Of a DNA stretch of 64,000 bases, positions 9,401 to 19,925 are shown one piece after another. Source of the DNA: Noviluteimonas gilva (GTDB lineage Bacteria > Pseudomonadota > Gammaproteobacteria > Xanthomonadales > Xanthomonadaceae); assembly GCF_009740395.1 (NCBI RefSeq), contig NZ_WOXT01000003.1, forward strand, positions 124,001-188,000, written 5' to 3'. The notes under the pieces are model-generated. The model did not search any database. It was given only the letters and a program-made list of their open reading frames with translations, and was not told the origin of the DNA. The position numbers were made by a program, and so were the translations under genes. The first letter of the stretch is position 1. Each line of letters opens with the position of its first letter.

Positions 9401-10618
9401 ATGCGCGACGACTTCCCCACGCAACTGACCTTCGACGACGCCCAGGCGATCGTCGACGCCACCGCGGCCGAACACCGCCTTCCCACCGAACGCCTCGCGC
9501 TCGCGCGTACGCACCAGCGCATCCTCGCGCAGGACGTGGTCGCGCCGATTCCGCTGCCGCCGTTCGACAACAGCGCGATGGACGGTTACGCGGTGCGCCA
9601 CGCCGACATCGCGCGGGGCGAAACCACGCTGCAACTTGTCGGCGAACAGTTCGCCGGTCGCGCGCTCGACCTGCGCGTCGATGCAGGCCAATGCGTCCGC
9701 ATCACGACCGGCGCACCGATGCCCGCGGGCGCGGACACCGTCGTCATTCGCGAAGTCGTGCGCATCGAAGGCGACCGCATCACGTTCCCCGCCGACTTCC
9801 GCGCCGGCGCCAACGTGCGCTACGCAGGCGAAGACGTTCAGGTCGACGACGCCGTGCTCGCACCGGGCCAGGTGCTCACGCCCGCGCGCGTGGCCACCGT
9901 CGCATCGTTGGGCATCGATCAACTCAGCGTGTCCGCGCGGCCGACGGTCGCAGTGTTCACCACCGGCGACGAACTCGTGCAGCCGGGCATCGCGCTCGAA
10001 CCGGGCCAGATCCACGACAGCAACCGCGAACTGCTGATGGGCTTGCTGCGCGCCGATGGCCTGGAACCCACCGCGTGGCCCACGATGCCCGACGATCCCG
10101 AACGCATCGCCTCGATGCTGCGCGATGCCGCGTCGAGTTTCGATGTCGTGATCACGTGCGGCGCGGTGTCCGCAGGCGAGAAGGACCATGTGCCCGCGCT
10201 GCTCGACGCGCACGGTCGCATCCGCTTCTGGAAGGTGCGCATGAAACCGGGGATGCCGTTGCTGTTCGGTGATCTCGACCAAGCGCGCTTTCTCGGATTA
10301 CCCGGCAATCCGGTGTCGGTCTTCGCCACCTACGCAACGCTCGGGCGCCGATTGCTCGATGGGCTGCAGGGGCGCACGGAAGCGCGTCGCGTCTTCCGCG
10401 CACGCCTCGCGACGCCCATCGACAAACCACATGCCCGACGCGAGTTCCTCCGCGGGCGCCTGGAAGTGGGCGAAGACGGCACGCTCCGTGCGCACCCCGA
10501 CGCTGCCACCGGCTCGCATCGCCTGCGGGCCGCCGCGATGGCGGATGCGCTGATCGTCGTTCCGGAGGGGCCGCAACAGCTTTCCATCGGCAGCGTCGTC
10601 GACGTGCTGCCGTATTAA
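9401..10618 (+). CDS. moeA: Molybdopterin molybdenumtransferase MoeA
   Basis: Inserts molybdate into adenylylated molybdopterin. The 405-residue protein has the family landmarks in order: PPFDNSAMDGYAVR (about 53-66), the beta domain around RITTGAPMPAGADTVV, FTTGDELV, ITCGAVSAGEKDHV (the molybdate/MPT pocket), KPGMPLLFG and FLGLPGNPVSVFATY. The start is the ATG at 9401, one base beyond the mobA stop. The longer frame that begins inside mobA is spurious. Confidence 0.96.
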   Translation: MRDDFPTQLTFDDAQAIVDATAAEHRLPTERLALARTHQRILAQDVVAPIPLPPFDNSAMDGYAVRHADIARGETTLQLVGEQFAGRALDLRVDAGQCVRITTGAPMPAGADTVVIREVVRIEGDRITFPADFRAGANVRYAGEDVQVDDAVLAPGQVLTPARVATVASLGIDQLSVSARPTVAVFTTGDELVQPGIALEPGQIHDSNRELLMGLLRADGLEPTAWPTMPDDPERIASMLRDAASSFDVVITCGAVSAGEKDHVPALLDAHGRIRFWKVRMKPGMPLLFGDLDQARFLGLPGNPVSVFATYATLGRRLLDGLQGRTEARRVFRARLATPIDKPHARREFLRGRLEVGEDGTLRAHPDAATGSHRLRAAAMADALIVVPEGPQQLSIGSVVDVLPY

Positions 10619-10655
10619 CGCGGCGCGCGGCTGACACTCATTAGAATCAGCGCGA

Positions 10656-11783
10656 ATGTCCGTCCACGAACGCACCCCCGCCGAAGCCCTCGCGCGCCAG
10701 CAAGCCGGCGCGCTCCTGGTCGATGTCCGCGACGCACACGAGCGCGCGCTCGGCACCGCGCACGGCGCGCGTGGTATCGCGCGTGCAGAGCTCGAAGCCG
10801 ATCCGTCGGCCCATCTGCCGGACACGACTGCGGAAATCCTGCTGATCTGCCAGAGCGGCCGGCGTTCGCAATTCGCCGCCGATGCGCTGGCATCGCACGG
10901 CTATACGAATCTCGCTTCCGTCATCGGTGGCACGGTCGCGTGGTCGGCCGCGGGATTGCCGATGGATGCGCCCGAACTCGACGACGACTTCAGCGATCGC
11001 TACTCGCGCCATCTGCGTTTGCCGGAAGTCGGGCTCGCAGGCCAGACGCGACTGGAAGCGGCCAGCGTGCTCGTGATCGGCGCAGGCGGGCTGGGTTCGC
11101 CCGTCGCGTATTACCTTGCGGCCGCCGGTGTCGGAACCTTGCGCATCGCCGACGACGATGTCGTCGACCGCAGCAACCTGCAGCGCCAGATCCTGCACAC
11201 CGATGCGCGCATCGGTGCACTGAAAGTCGAAAGTGCGCAGACGACGTTGAGCGCGCTCAATCCGCGCACGCGCATCGAAGCCATCGCCGAACGCGTCACT
11301 TCGGAGAATGTCGAACGCCTGCTGGAAGGCATCGATGTCGTCGTCGATGGCGCCGACAATTTCGCCGCGCGCTACCTGCTCAACGATGCGTGCGTGAAAC
11401 TCGGCAAGCCCTTGGTCTACGGCGCGGTGCATCGCTTCGAAGGGCAGGTGAGCGTGTTCGATGCGGGCCGCCATCGTGGCTCGGCGCCGTGCTATCGCTG
11501 CCTCTTCCCCGAACCGCCGCCGCCGGAAGCCGCACCCAACTGCGCCGAAGCCGGCGTGCTCGGCGTCGTGCCGGGCCTGGTCGGTTTGTTACAGGCGACC
11601 GAGGCGATCAAGCTCCTTCTCGGCATCGGCACGCCGCTCACGGGCCGCCTGTTGCATGTCGACACGCTGGGCCTGCGCTTCCGCGAAACCCGCCTGTCGC
11701 CCGACCCCGATTGCCCCGTGTGTCCGCCCGGGCGTGATTTTCCCGGTTACATCGACTATGCGAGGTTCTGCGCAGGGGGCTGA
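10656..11783 (+). CDS. moeB: Rhodanese-MoeB/ThiF fusion (sulfur-carrier adenylyltransferase)
   Basis: Adenylates the C-terminal glycine of a sulfur-carrier protein (MoaD or ThiS type). The 375-residue fusion has an N-terminal rhodanese domain (residues 1-100) with catalytic-loop cysteine Cys65 in LICQSGRRS. A ThiF/MoeB domain follows, with the nucleotide loop GAGGLGSPVAYYLAAAGVG (from about 143), DDDVVDRSNLQRQ, and DGADNFAARYLLND. Zinc ligands CYRC (about 282) and CPVC near the C-terminus are present. In MOCS3-type fusions the rhodanese is C-terminal, so this order is reversed. It follows moeA by 37 bases and has its own possible -10 (TTAGAAT near 10640). Confidence 0.93.
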   Translation: MSVHERTPAEALARQQAGALLVDVRDAHERALGTAHGARGIARAELEADPSAHLPDTTAEILLICQSGRRSQFAADALASHGYTNLASVIGGTVAWSAAGLPMDAPELDDDFSDRYSRHLRLPEVGLAGQTRLEAASVLVIGAGGLGSPVAYYLAAAGVGTLRIADDDVVDRSNLQRQILHTDARIGALKVESAQTTLSALNPRTRIEAIAERVTSENVERLLEGIDVVVDGADNFAARYLLNDACVKLGKPLVYGAVHRFEGQVSVFDAGRHRGSAPCYRCLFPEPPPPEAAPNCAEAGVLGVVPGLVGLLQATEAIKLLLGIGTPLTGRLLHVDTLGLRFRETRLSPDPDCPVCPPGRDFPGYIDYARFCAGG

Positions 11784-11815
11784 CGAGCAGCCCAGCGACG
11801 GCGCCCGGGGGTGAC

Positions 11816-12823
11816 ATGGAAGTTGCAGTCCGCAGGAAGATCTCGACGCTGTTGTTGCTGCTCGCGCTGGCGTGCCTGGGAATCCATGAGGCGCGCGCGG
11901 GCGAACCCTGCGCCATCGCCACCCCGCCGGCGACCACGTGGGGCCAGCGCGTCGCCGCGGTGGCCTGCGCGGAAAGCCGTCTGTGGTATTCGCCGTTCCT
12001 CGACGACCAGGGCCGCCTGGCGAGCATCCGCATCGCCGAAGCCGAGAACAGCCGCCTGCAGGACGGCAGCACGACCGCGTGGCGTCGCGTCGTCGATTAC
12101 TGGAAAGGCACCGGCCTGCTGTACGGCATGTCGGGCCACATGGGCGCGAACGAATGCGGCCTGTCGCTCGACGTCTGGCCCGGTTCGGCCGCGTGTCGCG
12201 CATTCGTCGTCGATACACCGTGGTCGGCGACCTTCGTCTCTTTCGTCTACATCCGCGCGGGCATTCCGGGTTTCGCGCCCTCGGCGAGCCATTTCGATTT
12301 CATCCGGCAAGCCTTGAAGGGCGGGCCCAATTCGCCATTGCGTTTCGCCGATCCCGACAAGGAAGCGCCCGCCGTGGGCGACCTATTGTGCTTCACGCGC
12401 GGGCAGGGTGCGCCGATGGGGCCCGCGGGCATGCGCGCGTATGCCGAGCGCAGCAGCGATTCGATCGCGATGCATTGCGACATCGTGGTGTCGATCGACA
12501 ACGGGAAACTCTATGCGGTCGGCGGCAACGTGCTGCAGGGCGTCACGATGCGCACGCTGCACGTCAATCGCACAGGCGCGCTGTGGAACCTGCCGCATCG
12601 CGGCGCGATGGGCGTGGCGTGCACGCCGGGCGCGAGTGCAGGGTGCACGTTCAATCGCCAGGATTGGGTGGCTTTGCTGAAACTGGAACCGAAAGCGAGC
12701 GCGCCACCGCCGACCCCGGCATCGCCCATCCAATGCTGCACGCTGTGTCCCTTGCCGATGCCGGCGAACATGCAGCGCTGCCCGGTCGCACCCAAACCGA
12801 TCGCGCCGACGACGACGCCCTGA
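11816..12823 (+). CDS. Secreted DUF2272 protein
   Basis: Unknown function. The 335-residue protein has a signal peptide (KISTLLLLLALACLGIHEARA, cleavage about residue 28). Its central region contains PWSATFVSFVYIRAGI and ASHFDFIR, which match my recollection of DUF2272, a possible NlpC/P60-like papain-fold hydrolase. The C-terminal 45 residues are proline-rich with clustered cysteines (IQCCTLCPLPMPANMQRC), which suggests a disulfide-bonded tail outside the cytoplasm. The ATG at 11816 follows a GGGGGTGAC region. Its stop TGA and the stop of the minus-strand zinc-ribbon gene abut at TGATCA. Confidence 0.75.
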   Translation: MEVAVRRKISTLLLLLALACLGIHEARAGEPCAIATPPATTWGQRVAAVACAESRLWYSPFLDDQGRLASIRIAEAENSRLQDGSTTAWRRVVDYWKGTGLLYGMSGHMGANECGLSLDVWPGSAACRAFVVDTPWSATFVSFVYIRAGIPGFAPSASHFDFIRQALKGGPNSPLRFADPDKEAPAVGDLLCFTRGQGAPMGPAGMRAYAERSSDSIAMHCDIVVSIDNGKLYAVGGNVLQGVTMRTLHVNRTGALWNLPHRGAMGVACTPGASAGCTFNRQDWVALLKLEPKASAPPPTPASPIQCCTLCPLPMPANMQRCPVAPKPIAPTTTP

Positions 12824-13024
12824 TCAGGCCGACGGCGTCGCGCGCTTCGGCCGCGGCTTGGTGCGCTCGTCCATCTGCAACCCGAGCACGGTGTTGCAGT
12901 GGATGCACGAAAAAGTCATCACGCGCCGCTGCTTGGTTTCGCCGTCGACGGTGGCCACCGCCTGCTCGACGTTGACGTGCAGGACGCGCATGTCGCACTT
13001 CGGGCATTTCGCCTGGTTCATCAT
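12824..13024 (-). CDS. Small zinc-ribbon protein
   Basis: A 66-residue protein with two Cys-x2-Cys knuckles, CPKC (about residue 7) and CIHC (about residue 42). It is very likely a single zinc ribbon, and its C-terminus is basic. Function unknown. The start ATG at 13024 shares one base with the alpha/beta-hydrolase stop (TGATGATG), so translation is coupled; a second ATG follows at once at 13021. It is the last gene of the minus-strand trio. Confidence 0.7.
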   Translation of the reverse strand: MMNQAKCPKCDMRVLHVNVEQAVATVDGETKQRRVMTFSCIHCNTVLGLQMDERTKPRPKRATPSA

Positions 13025-13812
13025 CAAGGGGTCCCTACGAAGGCCATCAGTGACTGTGCGTACGTCCTGCTCGAGGCGACCGTCGAATGGTCGGCGTGGG
13101 GCAGGTCGAGGACGGTCGGCTTGTACTTCAGCGACGCGATGAGTTTGTTGGTGCTCACGGCGGGCACGACGTCGTCGCGGCCGGCGCGCACGATCAGCAG
13201 CGGCCCCTTGTAGGCCTGCAGGTAAGAGGCCTGTTCGTACTTGTCCTGCAACAACCAGCGGACGGGCAACCAGGGGTAATGCTGCTGCGCGACGTTGGCC
13301 ATGCTGTCGAAGGGCGTGACCAGCACGAGCTTGGCGACGGGACGCTTCGACGCGACATAGCTCGCCACCGCGCTGCCCAGGCTGCGGCCGATCACCACGA
13401 TGCGCGCGCCCGGTTGGCGCGCCTGCACCTGGTCGTAGACGGCGAGGGCGTCTTCGAGGATGTCGGCTTCCGTCGGCGTGCCTTCGCTCGCGCCGTAGCC
13501 GCGATAGGGCACCAGGTAGGTGCTCGCATTCGGGAACCACTTGGCGAAGTCGGCCTTGCGATCCTCGATGCGTTCGGCGTTGCCGCCGAAGTACAGCACC
13601 GCGCCGGGTTGCCCGATGTTGACCAGCCATCCGTTGAGCATCACGCCGTTGCGCGCGATGCCGAAGTCGGTCTGGTCGGGCGTGGCTTTCGTGGTTTGCG
13701 GGAGATAGAGGATGTCGCGCTGCTTGGCGTACATCCAGCCGCACAGGCCGGCGTAGGCGAGTACGGGCGCGGCGGCGATCAGCGTGATCACGACGGGCTT
13801 GCGGAGTTTCAT
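13024..13812 (-). CDS. Membrane-anchored alpha/beta hydrolase
   Basis: A serine hydrolase of unknown substrate, 262 residues. The N-terminal hydrophobic segment (VVITLIAAAPVLAYAGLCGWMY) acts as a signal anchor. The catalytic triad is visible as the nucleophile in GRSLGSA, aspartate in RAGRDDVVP, and histidine in LPHADHS. It resembles the YfhR/BEM46-type family (a periplasm-facing hydrolase after one membrane helix). The start ATG at 13812 is four bases inside the 3' end of the DUF1244 gene, so this gene, the DUF1244 gene and the zinc ribbon form a tightly overlapping trio. Confidence 0.88.
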   Translation of the reverse strand: MKLRKPVVITLIAAAPVLAYAGLCGWMYAKQRDILYLPQTTKATPDQTDFGIARNGVMLNGWLVNIGQPGAVLYFGGNAERIEDRKADFAKWFPNASTYLVPYRGYGASEGTPTEADILEDALAVYDQVQARQPGARIVVIGRSLGSAVASYVASKRPVAKLVLVTPFDSMANVAQQHYPWLPVRWLLQDKYEQASYLQAYKGPLLIVRAGRDDVVPAVSTNKLIASLKYKPTVLDLPHADHSTVASSRTYAQSLMAFVGTP

Positions 13813-14129
13813 CGCGGTGCCTCCTTGCGTTGCGCGGCTTCGAATGCGGCCAGTTGCTCCGGTGTCGCCTCGCGCTGGTGTTTGGCCTTCCATTGGGCGA
13901 AGGGTTCGCCGTAGACGGCGTCGCGGGCTTCTTCCTTCGTCAACGTAATCCCGCGGTGCTCGGCGGCCTCGCGGTACCAGTCGGCCAGGCAATTGCGGCA
14001 GAAGCCGGCGAGCGTCATCAAGTCGATGTTCTGCACGTCCGCGCGCTCGCGCATGAGGTGCTCGACGAGGCGGCGGAAGACCGCAGCCTCGATCTGTTGG
14101 CTTTCGAAATCCTGGTCCTGCCCGGTCAT
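13809..14129 (-). CDS. DUF1244 family protein
   Basis: A 106-residue cytosolic protein of unknown role. It matches my memory of DUF1244 through the block DLMTLAGFCRNCLADWYREAAEH, which carries a conserved Cys-x2-Cys that might bind a metal. The start ATG at 14129 (MTGQDQDFESQQ) is chosen because the upstream extension shows no family resemblance. It overlaps the alpha/beta hydrolase by four bases and is divergent from folD across a 95-base gap. Confidence 0.8.
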   Translation of the reverse strand: MTGQDQDFESQQIEAAVFRRLVEHLMRERADVQNIDLMTLAGFCRNCLADWYREAAEHRGITLTKEEARDAVYGEPFAQWKAKHQREATPEQLAAFEAAQRKEAPR

Positions 14130-14224
14130 GCGTTCCTGCTTGTTGGCGCCTCGTGGTCGCGAGGCTACAACGGGTCGGCAATAATGTCCGGCCTTGACTC
14201 CACCATACGGCCGGTCCATTGGAC

Positions 14225-15094
14225 ATGACGATGCCCCCAGCCCGAATCCTCGACGGAAAGCGGATCGCGGACGAACTGCTCGATTCGCTCAAGGCCCGGG
14301 TCTCGGCGCGGGTCGCCGAAGGCAAGGCGCCCCCCGGCCTGGCCGTGGTCCTGGTGGGCAACGACCCAGCCTCGTCGGTCTACGTGCGCAACAAGCGCCG
14401 GGCCGCGGAGAAGGTCGGGATCCGCGCGATCGACCACGATCTGCCGGCGACGACCACCGACGCCGAACTCCTGGCCCTGATCGACCGCCTCAACGCCGAC
14501 CCGGAGGTGCACGGCATCCTGGTCCAGCTGCCCCTGCCGGACCGGCGCGACGCGACCGAGCTGATCCACCGCATCGACCCGCGCAAGGACGTCGACGGCT
14601 TCCACCCCGAGAACGTCGGCCATCTGGCCCTGCGCCAGTTCGGCTTGCGGCCTTGCACGCCGCGCGGCATCACGACCCTGCTGGCCTGGACCGACCGCCC
14701 CGTGCGCGGGGCCAGCGCGACGATCGTGGGCGTCTCCAACCACGTCGGCCGCCCGATGGCGCTGGAACTGCTCATCGCCGGCTGCACGGTGACCTCCTGC
14801 CACAAGTTCACGCCGCCCGACGTCCTCGAGGCCTCGGTGCGCAACGCCGACATCCTCGTCGTCGCCGTCGGCCGCCCCGGCCTGATCCCCGGCGAATGGG
14901 TGAAACAGGGCGCGGTGGTCATCGACGTGGGCATCAACCGCCTCGACGACGGCCGACTGGTCGGCGACGTCGGCTTCGAAGCGGCCGCCAAGCGCGCCAG
15001 CTGGATCACGCCGGTGCCCGGGGGCGTCGGGCCGATGACCGTGGCCACGTTGATGCAAAACACGCTGGAAGCCGCGGAAGCCGCGAATTTGTGA
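14225..15094 (+). CDS. folD: Methylenetetrahydrofolate dehydrogenase/cyclohydrolase
   Basis: Bifunctional cytosolic enzyme interconverting 5,10-methylene-, methenyl- and 10-formyl-tetrahydrofolate; supplies formyl groups for purine and initiator fMet synthesis. Visible signatures are [14 protein letters not shown] (catalytic Tyr/Lys), [28 protein letters not shown], the NADP loop [12 protein letters not shown] and [20 protein letters not shown]. About 289 residues from the ATG at 14225; a TTG at 14219 is also possible. A degraded second copy of the last 18 codons lies 100 bases downstream (see the pseudogene entry), so this copy may have replaced an earlier one. Confidence 0.96.
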   Translation: MTMPPARILDGKRIADELLDSLKARVSARVAEGKAPPGLAVVLVGNDPASSVYVRNKRRAAEKVGIRAIDHDLPATTTDAELLALIDRLNADPEVHGILVQLPLPDRRDATELIHRIDPRKDVDGFHPENVGHLALRQFGLRPCTPRGITTLLAWTDRPVRGASATIVGVSNHVGRPMALELLIAGCTVTSCHKFTPPDVLEASVRNADILVVAVGRPGLIPGEWVKQGAVVIDVGINRLDDGRLVGDVGFEAAAKRASWITPVPGGVGPMTVATLMQNTLEAAEAANL

Positions 15095-15104
15095 GGGGGA
15101 GTAG

Positions 15105-15123
15105 CCCCTTTTAGTAAAAGGGG
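15105..15123. repeat. Palindrome CCCCTTTT-AGT-AAAAGGGG
   Basis: Perfect 8-base inverted repeat with a 3-base loop, just after the folD stop. It lacks a T-run, so it is not a standard terminator. Similar C-run/A-or-T/G-run palindromes follow genes at 23467-23489 and 55297-55315, which suggests a dispersed short palindromic element family. Confidence 0.5.
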
Positions 15124-15193
15124 CGCGGCGACAGCCGGGGGAATTTGGCCCTGCGCACCTGGGTCGCGGTTTGCGTGAGCAAACTGCGAGCCC

Positions 15194-15250
15194 GTAGCGA
15201 CACTCATGCAGAACACACTGGAGGCGGCAGAGGCATCGGACGCGGGCTGA
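15194..15250 (+). pseudogene. Remnant of a second folD 3' end
   Basis: Eighteen codons and a stop translate to [18 protein letters not shown]. The first 14 residues equal the end of the intact folD upstream ([14 protein letters not shown], then NL or similar). At DNA level the two copies differ at many third positions, so this is an old homologous copy, not a recent tandem duplication. No further folD similarity is seen 5' of 15194. It lies directly before the guaB promoter, where the end of an ancestral folD would be expected. Confidence 0.8.
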
Positions 15251-15257
15251 TTCCGGC

Positions 15258-15263
15258 TACAAT
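15258..15263 (+). promoter_or_regulatory. Candidate guaB promoter -10 box
   Basis: TACAAT in the context GGCTACAATG, 29 bases before the guaB ATG. No clear -35 hexamer is seen. It sits right after the folD remnant. Confidence 0.4.
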
Positions 15264-15291
15264 GTCGCGCTTCCCGCACTCGGGTAGCCCA

Positions 15292-16749
15292 ATGCTCCGC
15301 ATCCTGGCCGAAGCGCTCACCTACGACGACATCTCGCTCGTTCCGGCGCATTCCACGGTCCTTCCGAAGGACGTCCGCCTCGCCACGCGCCTCACGCGCA
15401 ACCTCCGGCTGAACATGCCGATCGTGTCCGCCGCCATGGACACCGTCACCGAAGCACGCCTTGCCGTCACGATGGCGCAGCTCGGCGGCATCGGCATCCT
15501 GCACAAGAACATGTCGGTCGAACGACAGGCCGCGGAAGTCGCGCGCGTCAAGAAGTTCGAAGCCGGCGTGATCAAGGAGCCCTTCACCGTCGGGCCCGAA
15601 ACCACGATCGGCGAAGTGCTCAAGCTCACGCGCGCACGCAACATCTCCGGCGTGCCGGTGGTCGAGAACGGACAACTGATGGGCATCGTGACCGGGCGCG
15701 ACATGCGCTTCGAGAAGAAGCTCGACGATCCGGTCCGCCACATCATGACCAAGAAGGATCGCCTCATCACCGTGCGCGAAGGCGCCAGCGATGAGGAAGT
15801 CGTGCAGTTGCTGCACAAGCATCGCATCGAGAAAGTCCTCGTCGTCAACGACGGCTTCGAGCTGCGTGGCCTGATCACGGTCAAGGACATCCAGAAGAAG
15901 CAGGACAACCCCAACGCCGCGTACGACCCGAGCGAGCGCCTGCTCGTCGGCGCCGCGGTCGGCGTGGGTGGAGATACCGAACAGCGCATCGAAGCGCTCG
16001 TCGCCGCGGGCGTGGACGTGATCATCGTCGACACCGCGCACGGCCATTCGCAGGGCGTGCTCGATCGCGTGCTGTGGGCCAAGAAGACGTTCCCGAAGCT
16101 CGAAGTCATCGGCGGCAACATCGTCACCGGCGATGCGGCGCTCGCATTGATGGACAACGGCGCGGACGCGGTGAAGGTCGGCGTCGGTCCCGGTTCGATC
16201 TGCACCACGCGGATCGTGGCGGGCGTCGGCGTGCCGCAGGTCACCGCGGTGTCGATGGTCGCCGAAGCGCTGCAGGATCGCATTCCGTTGATCGCCGACG
16301 GCGGCATCCGTTACTCGGGCGACATCGGCAAGGCGATCGTCGCCGGCGCATCGAGCGTGATGATCGGCGGCCTGTTCGCGGGCACCGAGGAATCGCCGGG
16401 CGAAACCGAACTGTTCCAGGGCCGCAGCTACAAGAGCTATCGCGGCATGGGTTCGCTGGGTGCGATGGAGAAGGGGTCGAAGGACCGCTATTTCCAGGAC
16501 GCCAGCGACGCCGACAAGCTCGTGCCCGAAGGCATCGAAGGCCGCGTGCCGTATCGCGGTCCGCTCAGCGGCGTGGTGCATCAACTCGCGGGCGGCCTGC
16601 GCGCGACGATGGGCTACGTCGGTTGCGCGACGATCGATGAAATGCGCACCAAGCCGTCCTTCGTGAAAGTGACCTCCGCCGGCACGCGCGAATCGCACGT
16701 GCACGATGTGCAGATCACCAAGGAACCGCCGAACTACCGCGCTTCCTGA
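15292..16749 (+). CDS. guaB: Inosine-5'-monophosphate dehydrogenase
   Basis: Oxidises IMP to XMP with NAD+, the committed step of GTP synthesis. The 485-residue protein has a TIM barrel interrupted by a CBS pair (about residues 95-205, with [21 protein letters not shown]). The active-site loop is GPGSICTTR with catalytic Cys304. [13 protein letters not shown] and the flap region [14 protein letters not shown] are also present. The start ATG at 15292 ([13 protein letters not shown]) is the family start; the longer upstream frame crosses the folD remnant and is spurious. guaA follows after 49 bases. Confidence 0.97.
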   Translation: MLRILAEALTYDDISLVPAHSTVLPKDVRLATRLTRNLRLNMPIVSAAMDTVTEARLAVTMAQLGGIGILHKNMSVERQAAEVARVKKFEAGVIKEPFTVGPETTIGEVLKLTRARNISGVPVVENGQLMGIVTGRDMRFEKKLDDPVRHIMTKKDRLITVREGASDEEVVQLLHKHRIEKVLVVNDGFELRGLITVKDIQKKQDNPNAAYDPSERLLVGAAVGVGGDTEQRIEALVAAGVDVIIVDTAHGHSQGVLDRVLWAKKTFPKLEVIGGNIVTGDAALALMDNGADAVKVGVGPGSICTTRIVAGVGVPQVTAVSMVAEALQDRIPLIADGGIRYSGDIGKAIVAGASSVMIGGLFAGTEESPGETELFQGRSYKSYRGMGSLGAMEKGSKDRYFQDASDADKLVPEGIEGRVPYRGPLSGVVHQLAGGLRATMGYVGCATIDEMRTKPSFVKVTSAGTRESHVHDVQITKEPPNYRAS

Positions 16750-16757
16750 CCCACCTC

Positions 16758-16781
16758 GCGCCGGCTTCGTGCCGGCGCTTT
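16758..16781 (+). promoter_or_regulatory. Strong hairpin between guaB and guaA
   Basis: Perfect 8-base GC stem (16758-16765 with 16771-16778), 5-base loop TTCGT, and a short TTT after it. It lies inside the guaBA gap. It may be a partial attenuator or an mRNA-stability structure setting the guaB:guaA ratio. Confidence 0.45.
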
Positions 16782-16798
16782 CGCATCAGGGCTTCCAG

Positions 16799-18382
16799 AT
16801 GACGCAAGACACGCAGCACGACATCCACACCGACAAGATCCTCATCCTCGATTTCGGTGCGCAGTACACGCAGTTGATCGCGCGCCGCATCCGCGAACTC
16901 GGCGTCTATTGCGAAATCTGGGCGTGGGACCACGACCCGTCGGAAATCGCGAAGTTCGGCGCGAAGGGCATCATCCTGTCGGGCGGTCCTGAGTCGACGA
17001 CGTTGCCGGGTGCGCCCAGCGCGCCGCAGGAAGTCTGGGATTGCGGCCTGCCGCTGCTCGGCATCTGCTACGGCATGCAGACGATGGCCGCGCAGCTCGG
17101 TGGCGCGACGGAAGCCGCGGACCAGCGCGAGTTCGGTCATGCGCAGGTCGAGATCGTCGCGCACGATGCGTTGTTCGATGGTTTGAAGGACCACCCCGGT
17201 TCGCCGCCGCGCCTGGATGTGTGGATGAGCCATGGCGACCACGTGTCGCACGCGCCGCCGGGCTTCACCGTCACCGCGCGCACCGATCGCATTCCCGTCG
17301 CCGCGATGGCCGACGAAGCGCGCCGCTGGTACGGCGTGCAGTTCCATCCCGAAGTCACGCACACGCGTCAGGGGCAGGCGCTGTTGCGTCGCTTCGTCGT
17401 CGACATCTGCGGCTGCGCCACGTTGTGGACGGCGGCGAACATCATCGACGACCTCGTCGCCCGCGTGCGTGCGCAGGTCGGTTCGGAAGAAGTGATCCTC
17501 GGCCTGTCGGGCGGCGTGGATTCGTCGGTGGTTGCAGCGCTGTTGCATCGCGCGATCGGCGATCAGCTGACGTGCGTGTTCGTCGACACCGGCCTGCTGC
17601 GTTTCGAAGAAGGCGACCAGGTGATGGCGATGTTCGCCGAGCATATGGGCGTCAAGGTCATTCGCGTGGATGCCGCGCCGCGTTACTTCGCCAAGCTCGA
17701 AGGCGTCGGCGATCCGGAAGCCAAGCGCAAGATCATCGGCAATCTGTTCGTCGACATCTTCGACGAGGAGTCGACGAAGCTGGCGAACGCCAAGTGGCTC
17801 GCGCAGGGCACCATCTATCCCGACGTGATCGAGTCGGCCGGCAGCAAGACCGGCAAGGCGCACGTCATCAAGAGCCACCACAACGTCGGTGGCTTGCCCG
17901 AGCACATGAAGCTGGGCCTGGTCGAACCGCTGCGCGAATTGTTCAAGGACGAAGTGCGTCGCCTGGGCGTCGAACTCGGCCTGCCGCCGGCGATGGTCTA
18001 TCGCCATCCGTTCCCGGGCCCGGGCCTGGGCGTGCGCATTCTCGGCGAAGTGAAGCCCGAGTACGCCGATCTGCTCGCCAAGGCCGACCACATCTTCATC
18101 GACGAGCTGCGCAAGCACGGCCTGTACGACAAGGTCAGCCAGGCCTTCGCGGTGTTCCTGCCGGTGAAGTCGGTCGGCGTGGTCGGCGATGCGCGTGCCT
18201 ACGAGTGGGTGATCGCGCTGCGCGCGGTGGAAACCATCGACTTCATGACCGCGCACTGGGCGCACCTGCCGCACGAATTCCTCGGCATGGTGTCCAACCG
18301 CATCATCAACGAGCTGCGCGGCGTCTCGCGCGTGGTGTACGACATCAGCGGCAAACCGCCGGCGACGATCGAGTGGGAGTAG
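16799..18382 (+). CDS. guaA: GMP synthase (glutamine-hydrolysing)
   Basis: Converts XMP to GMP using ATP and glutamine ammonia. The 527-residue protein has an N-terminal class-I amidotransferase ([18 protein letters not shown]; nucleophile Cys90 in GICYGMQ; His/Glu in QFHPEVTHT). The ATP-pyrophosphatase follows, with P-loop GLSGGVDSS near residue 238, then the dimerisation domain with [16 protein letters not shown] and the C-terminal [12 protein letters not shown]. The start ATG at 16799 follows CAGGGCTTCCAG. It forms a guanine-nucleotide operon with guaB. Confidence 0.97.
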   Translation: MTQDTQHDIHTDKILILDFGAQYTQLIARRIRELGVYCEIWAWDHDPSEIAKFGAKGIILSGGPESTTLPGAPSAPQEVWDCGLPLLGICYGMQTMAAQLGGATEAADQREFGHAQVEIVAHDALFDGLKDHPGSPPRLDVWMSHGDHVSHAPPGFTVTARTDRIPVAAMADEARRWYGVQFHPEVTHTRQGQALLRRFVVDICGCATLWTAANIIDDLVARVRAQVGSEEVILGLSGGVDSSVVAALLHRAIGDQLTCVFVDTGLLRFEEGDQVMAMFAEHMGVKVIRVDAAPRYFAKLEGVGDPEAKRKIIGNLFVDIFDEESTKLANAKWLAQGTIYPDVIESAGSKTGKAHVIKSHHNVGGLPEHMKLGLVEPLRELFKDEVRRLGVELGLPPAMVYRHPFPGPGLGVRILGEVKPEYADLLAKADHIFIDELRKHGLYDKVSQAFAVFLPVKSVGVVGDARAYEWVIALRAVETIDFMTAHWAHLPHEFLGMVSNRIINELRGVSRVVYDISGKPPATIEWE

Positions 18383-18411
18383 GGGAACGGCTCAGCCCGG
18401 TCCGAAAATAA

Positions 18412-19395
<984 letters not shown>

Positions 19396-19396
19396 C

Positions 19397-19858
19397 TCAA
19401 CGCCGCTTGCGCTGCATTTCCTGTTCCATCTCCAGGTCGAAGCTGGAGACCGACAGGCTCACCTCACGACCCAACCAGATGCTCGCCCCGAGCAGGAACA
19501 CCACGCCGACCAGCGCGAGCGCGGTCGGCACCACGCCGAGCTTGAAGCCGGTGAAGGCGTCCAGGGCGAGCGAGAGGCTCGTGCCCACGAACGCACCGAG
19601 CGCGCCGTAGAGCATCTGGCAGGCACGCAGCACCAGGTGGGCGCGGCGACGATGGCGATGGATCTGGTCCTGGCGCTCGGCCGCATCGGGCGCATCGAAC
19701 TCCCAGCTCACCATCAGCGCCCGCAGCCGGTCGACCACGCGGGCCAGCCGTGCATTTGCCGAGGTCAGCAGCGAGGCCGTGGCCGCCATGAGCAGGGCGG
19801 GGGCGAGCATCGCGGTCAGGATCGCGTAGTGGGCGAGGGCGGATTGGAACTGGGGCAT
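19397..19858 (-). CDS. DUF2721 membrane protein
   Basis: A 153-residue inner-membrane protein of unknown function. The N-terminal helix [21 protein letters not shown], followed by [16 protein letters not shown], is the DUF2721 hallmark as I recall it. A basic cytoplasmic loop ([13 protein letters not shown]) precedes two further hydrophobic helices ([17 protein letters not shown] and [22 protein letters not shown]). The start ATG at 19858 faces orn divergently across 67 bases. Confidence 0.8.
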   Translation of the reverse strand: MPQFQSALAHYAILTAMLAPALLMAATASLLTSANARLARVVDRLRALMVSWEFDAPDAAERQDQIHRHRRRAHLVLRACQMLYGALGAFVGTSLSLALDAFTGFKLGVVPTALALVGVVFLLGASIWLGREVSLSVSSFDLEMEQEMQRKRR

Positions 19859-19925
19859 CGGCGGTGGGCGGGCGGGCGATGGAGCGGGCTATCATGCGGC
19901 AGGTCCCGTTTCCCTAGCGAGCACG

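Noticed and set aside
15145-15291. 49-codon N-terminal extension of guaB
   Set aside because: It crosses the folD remnant and the guaB promoter. The family start is [13 protein letters not shown].
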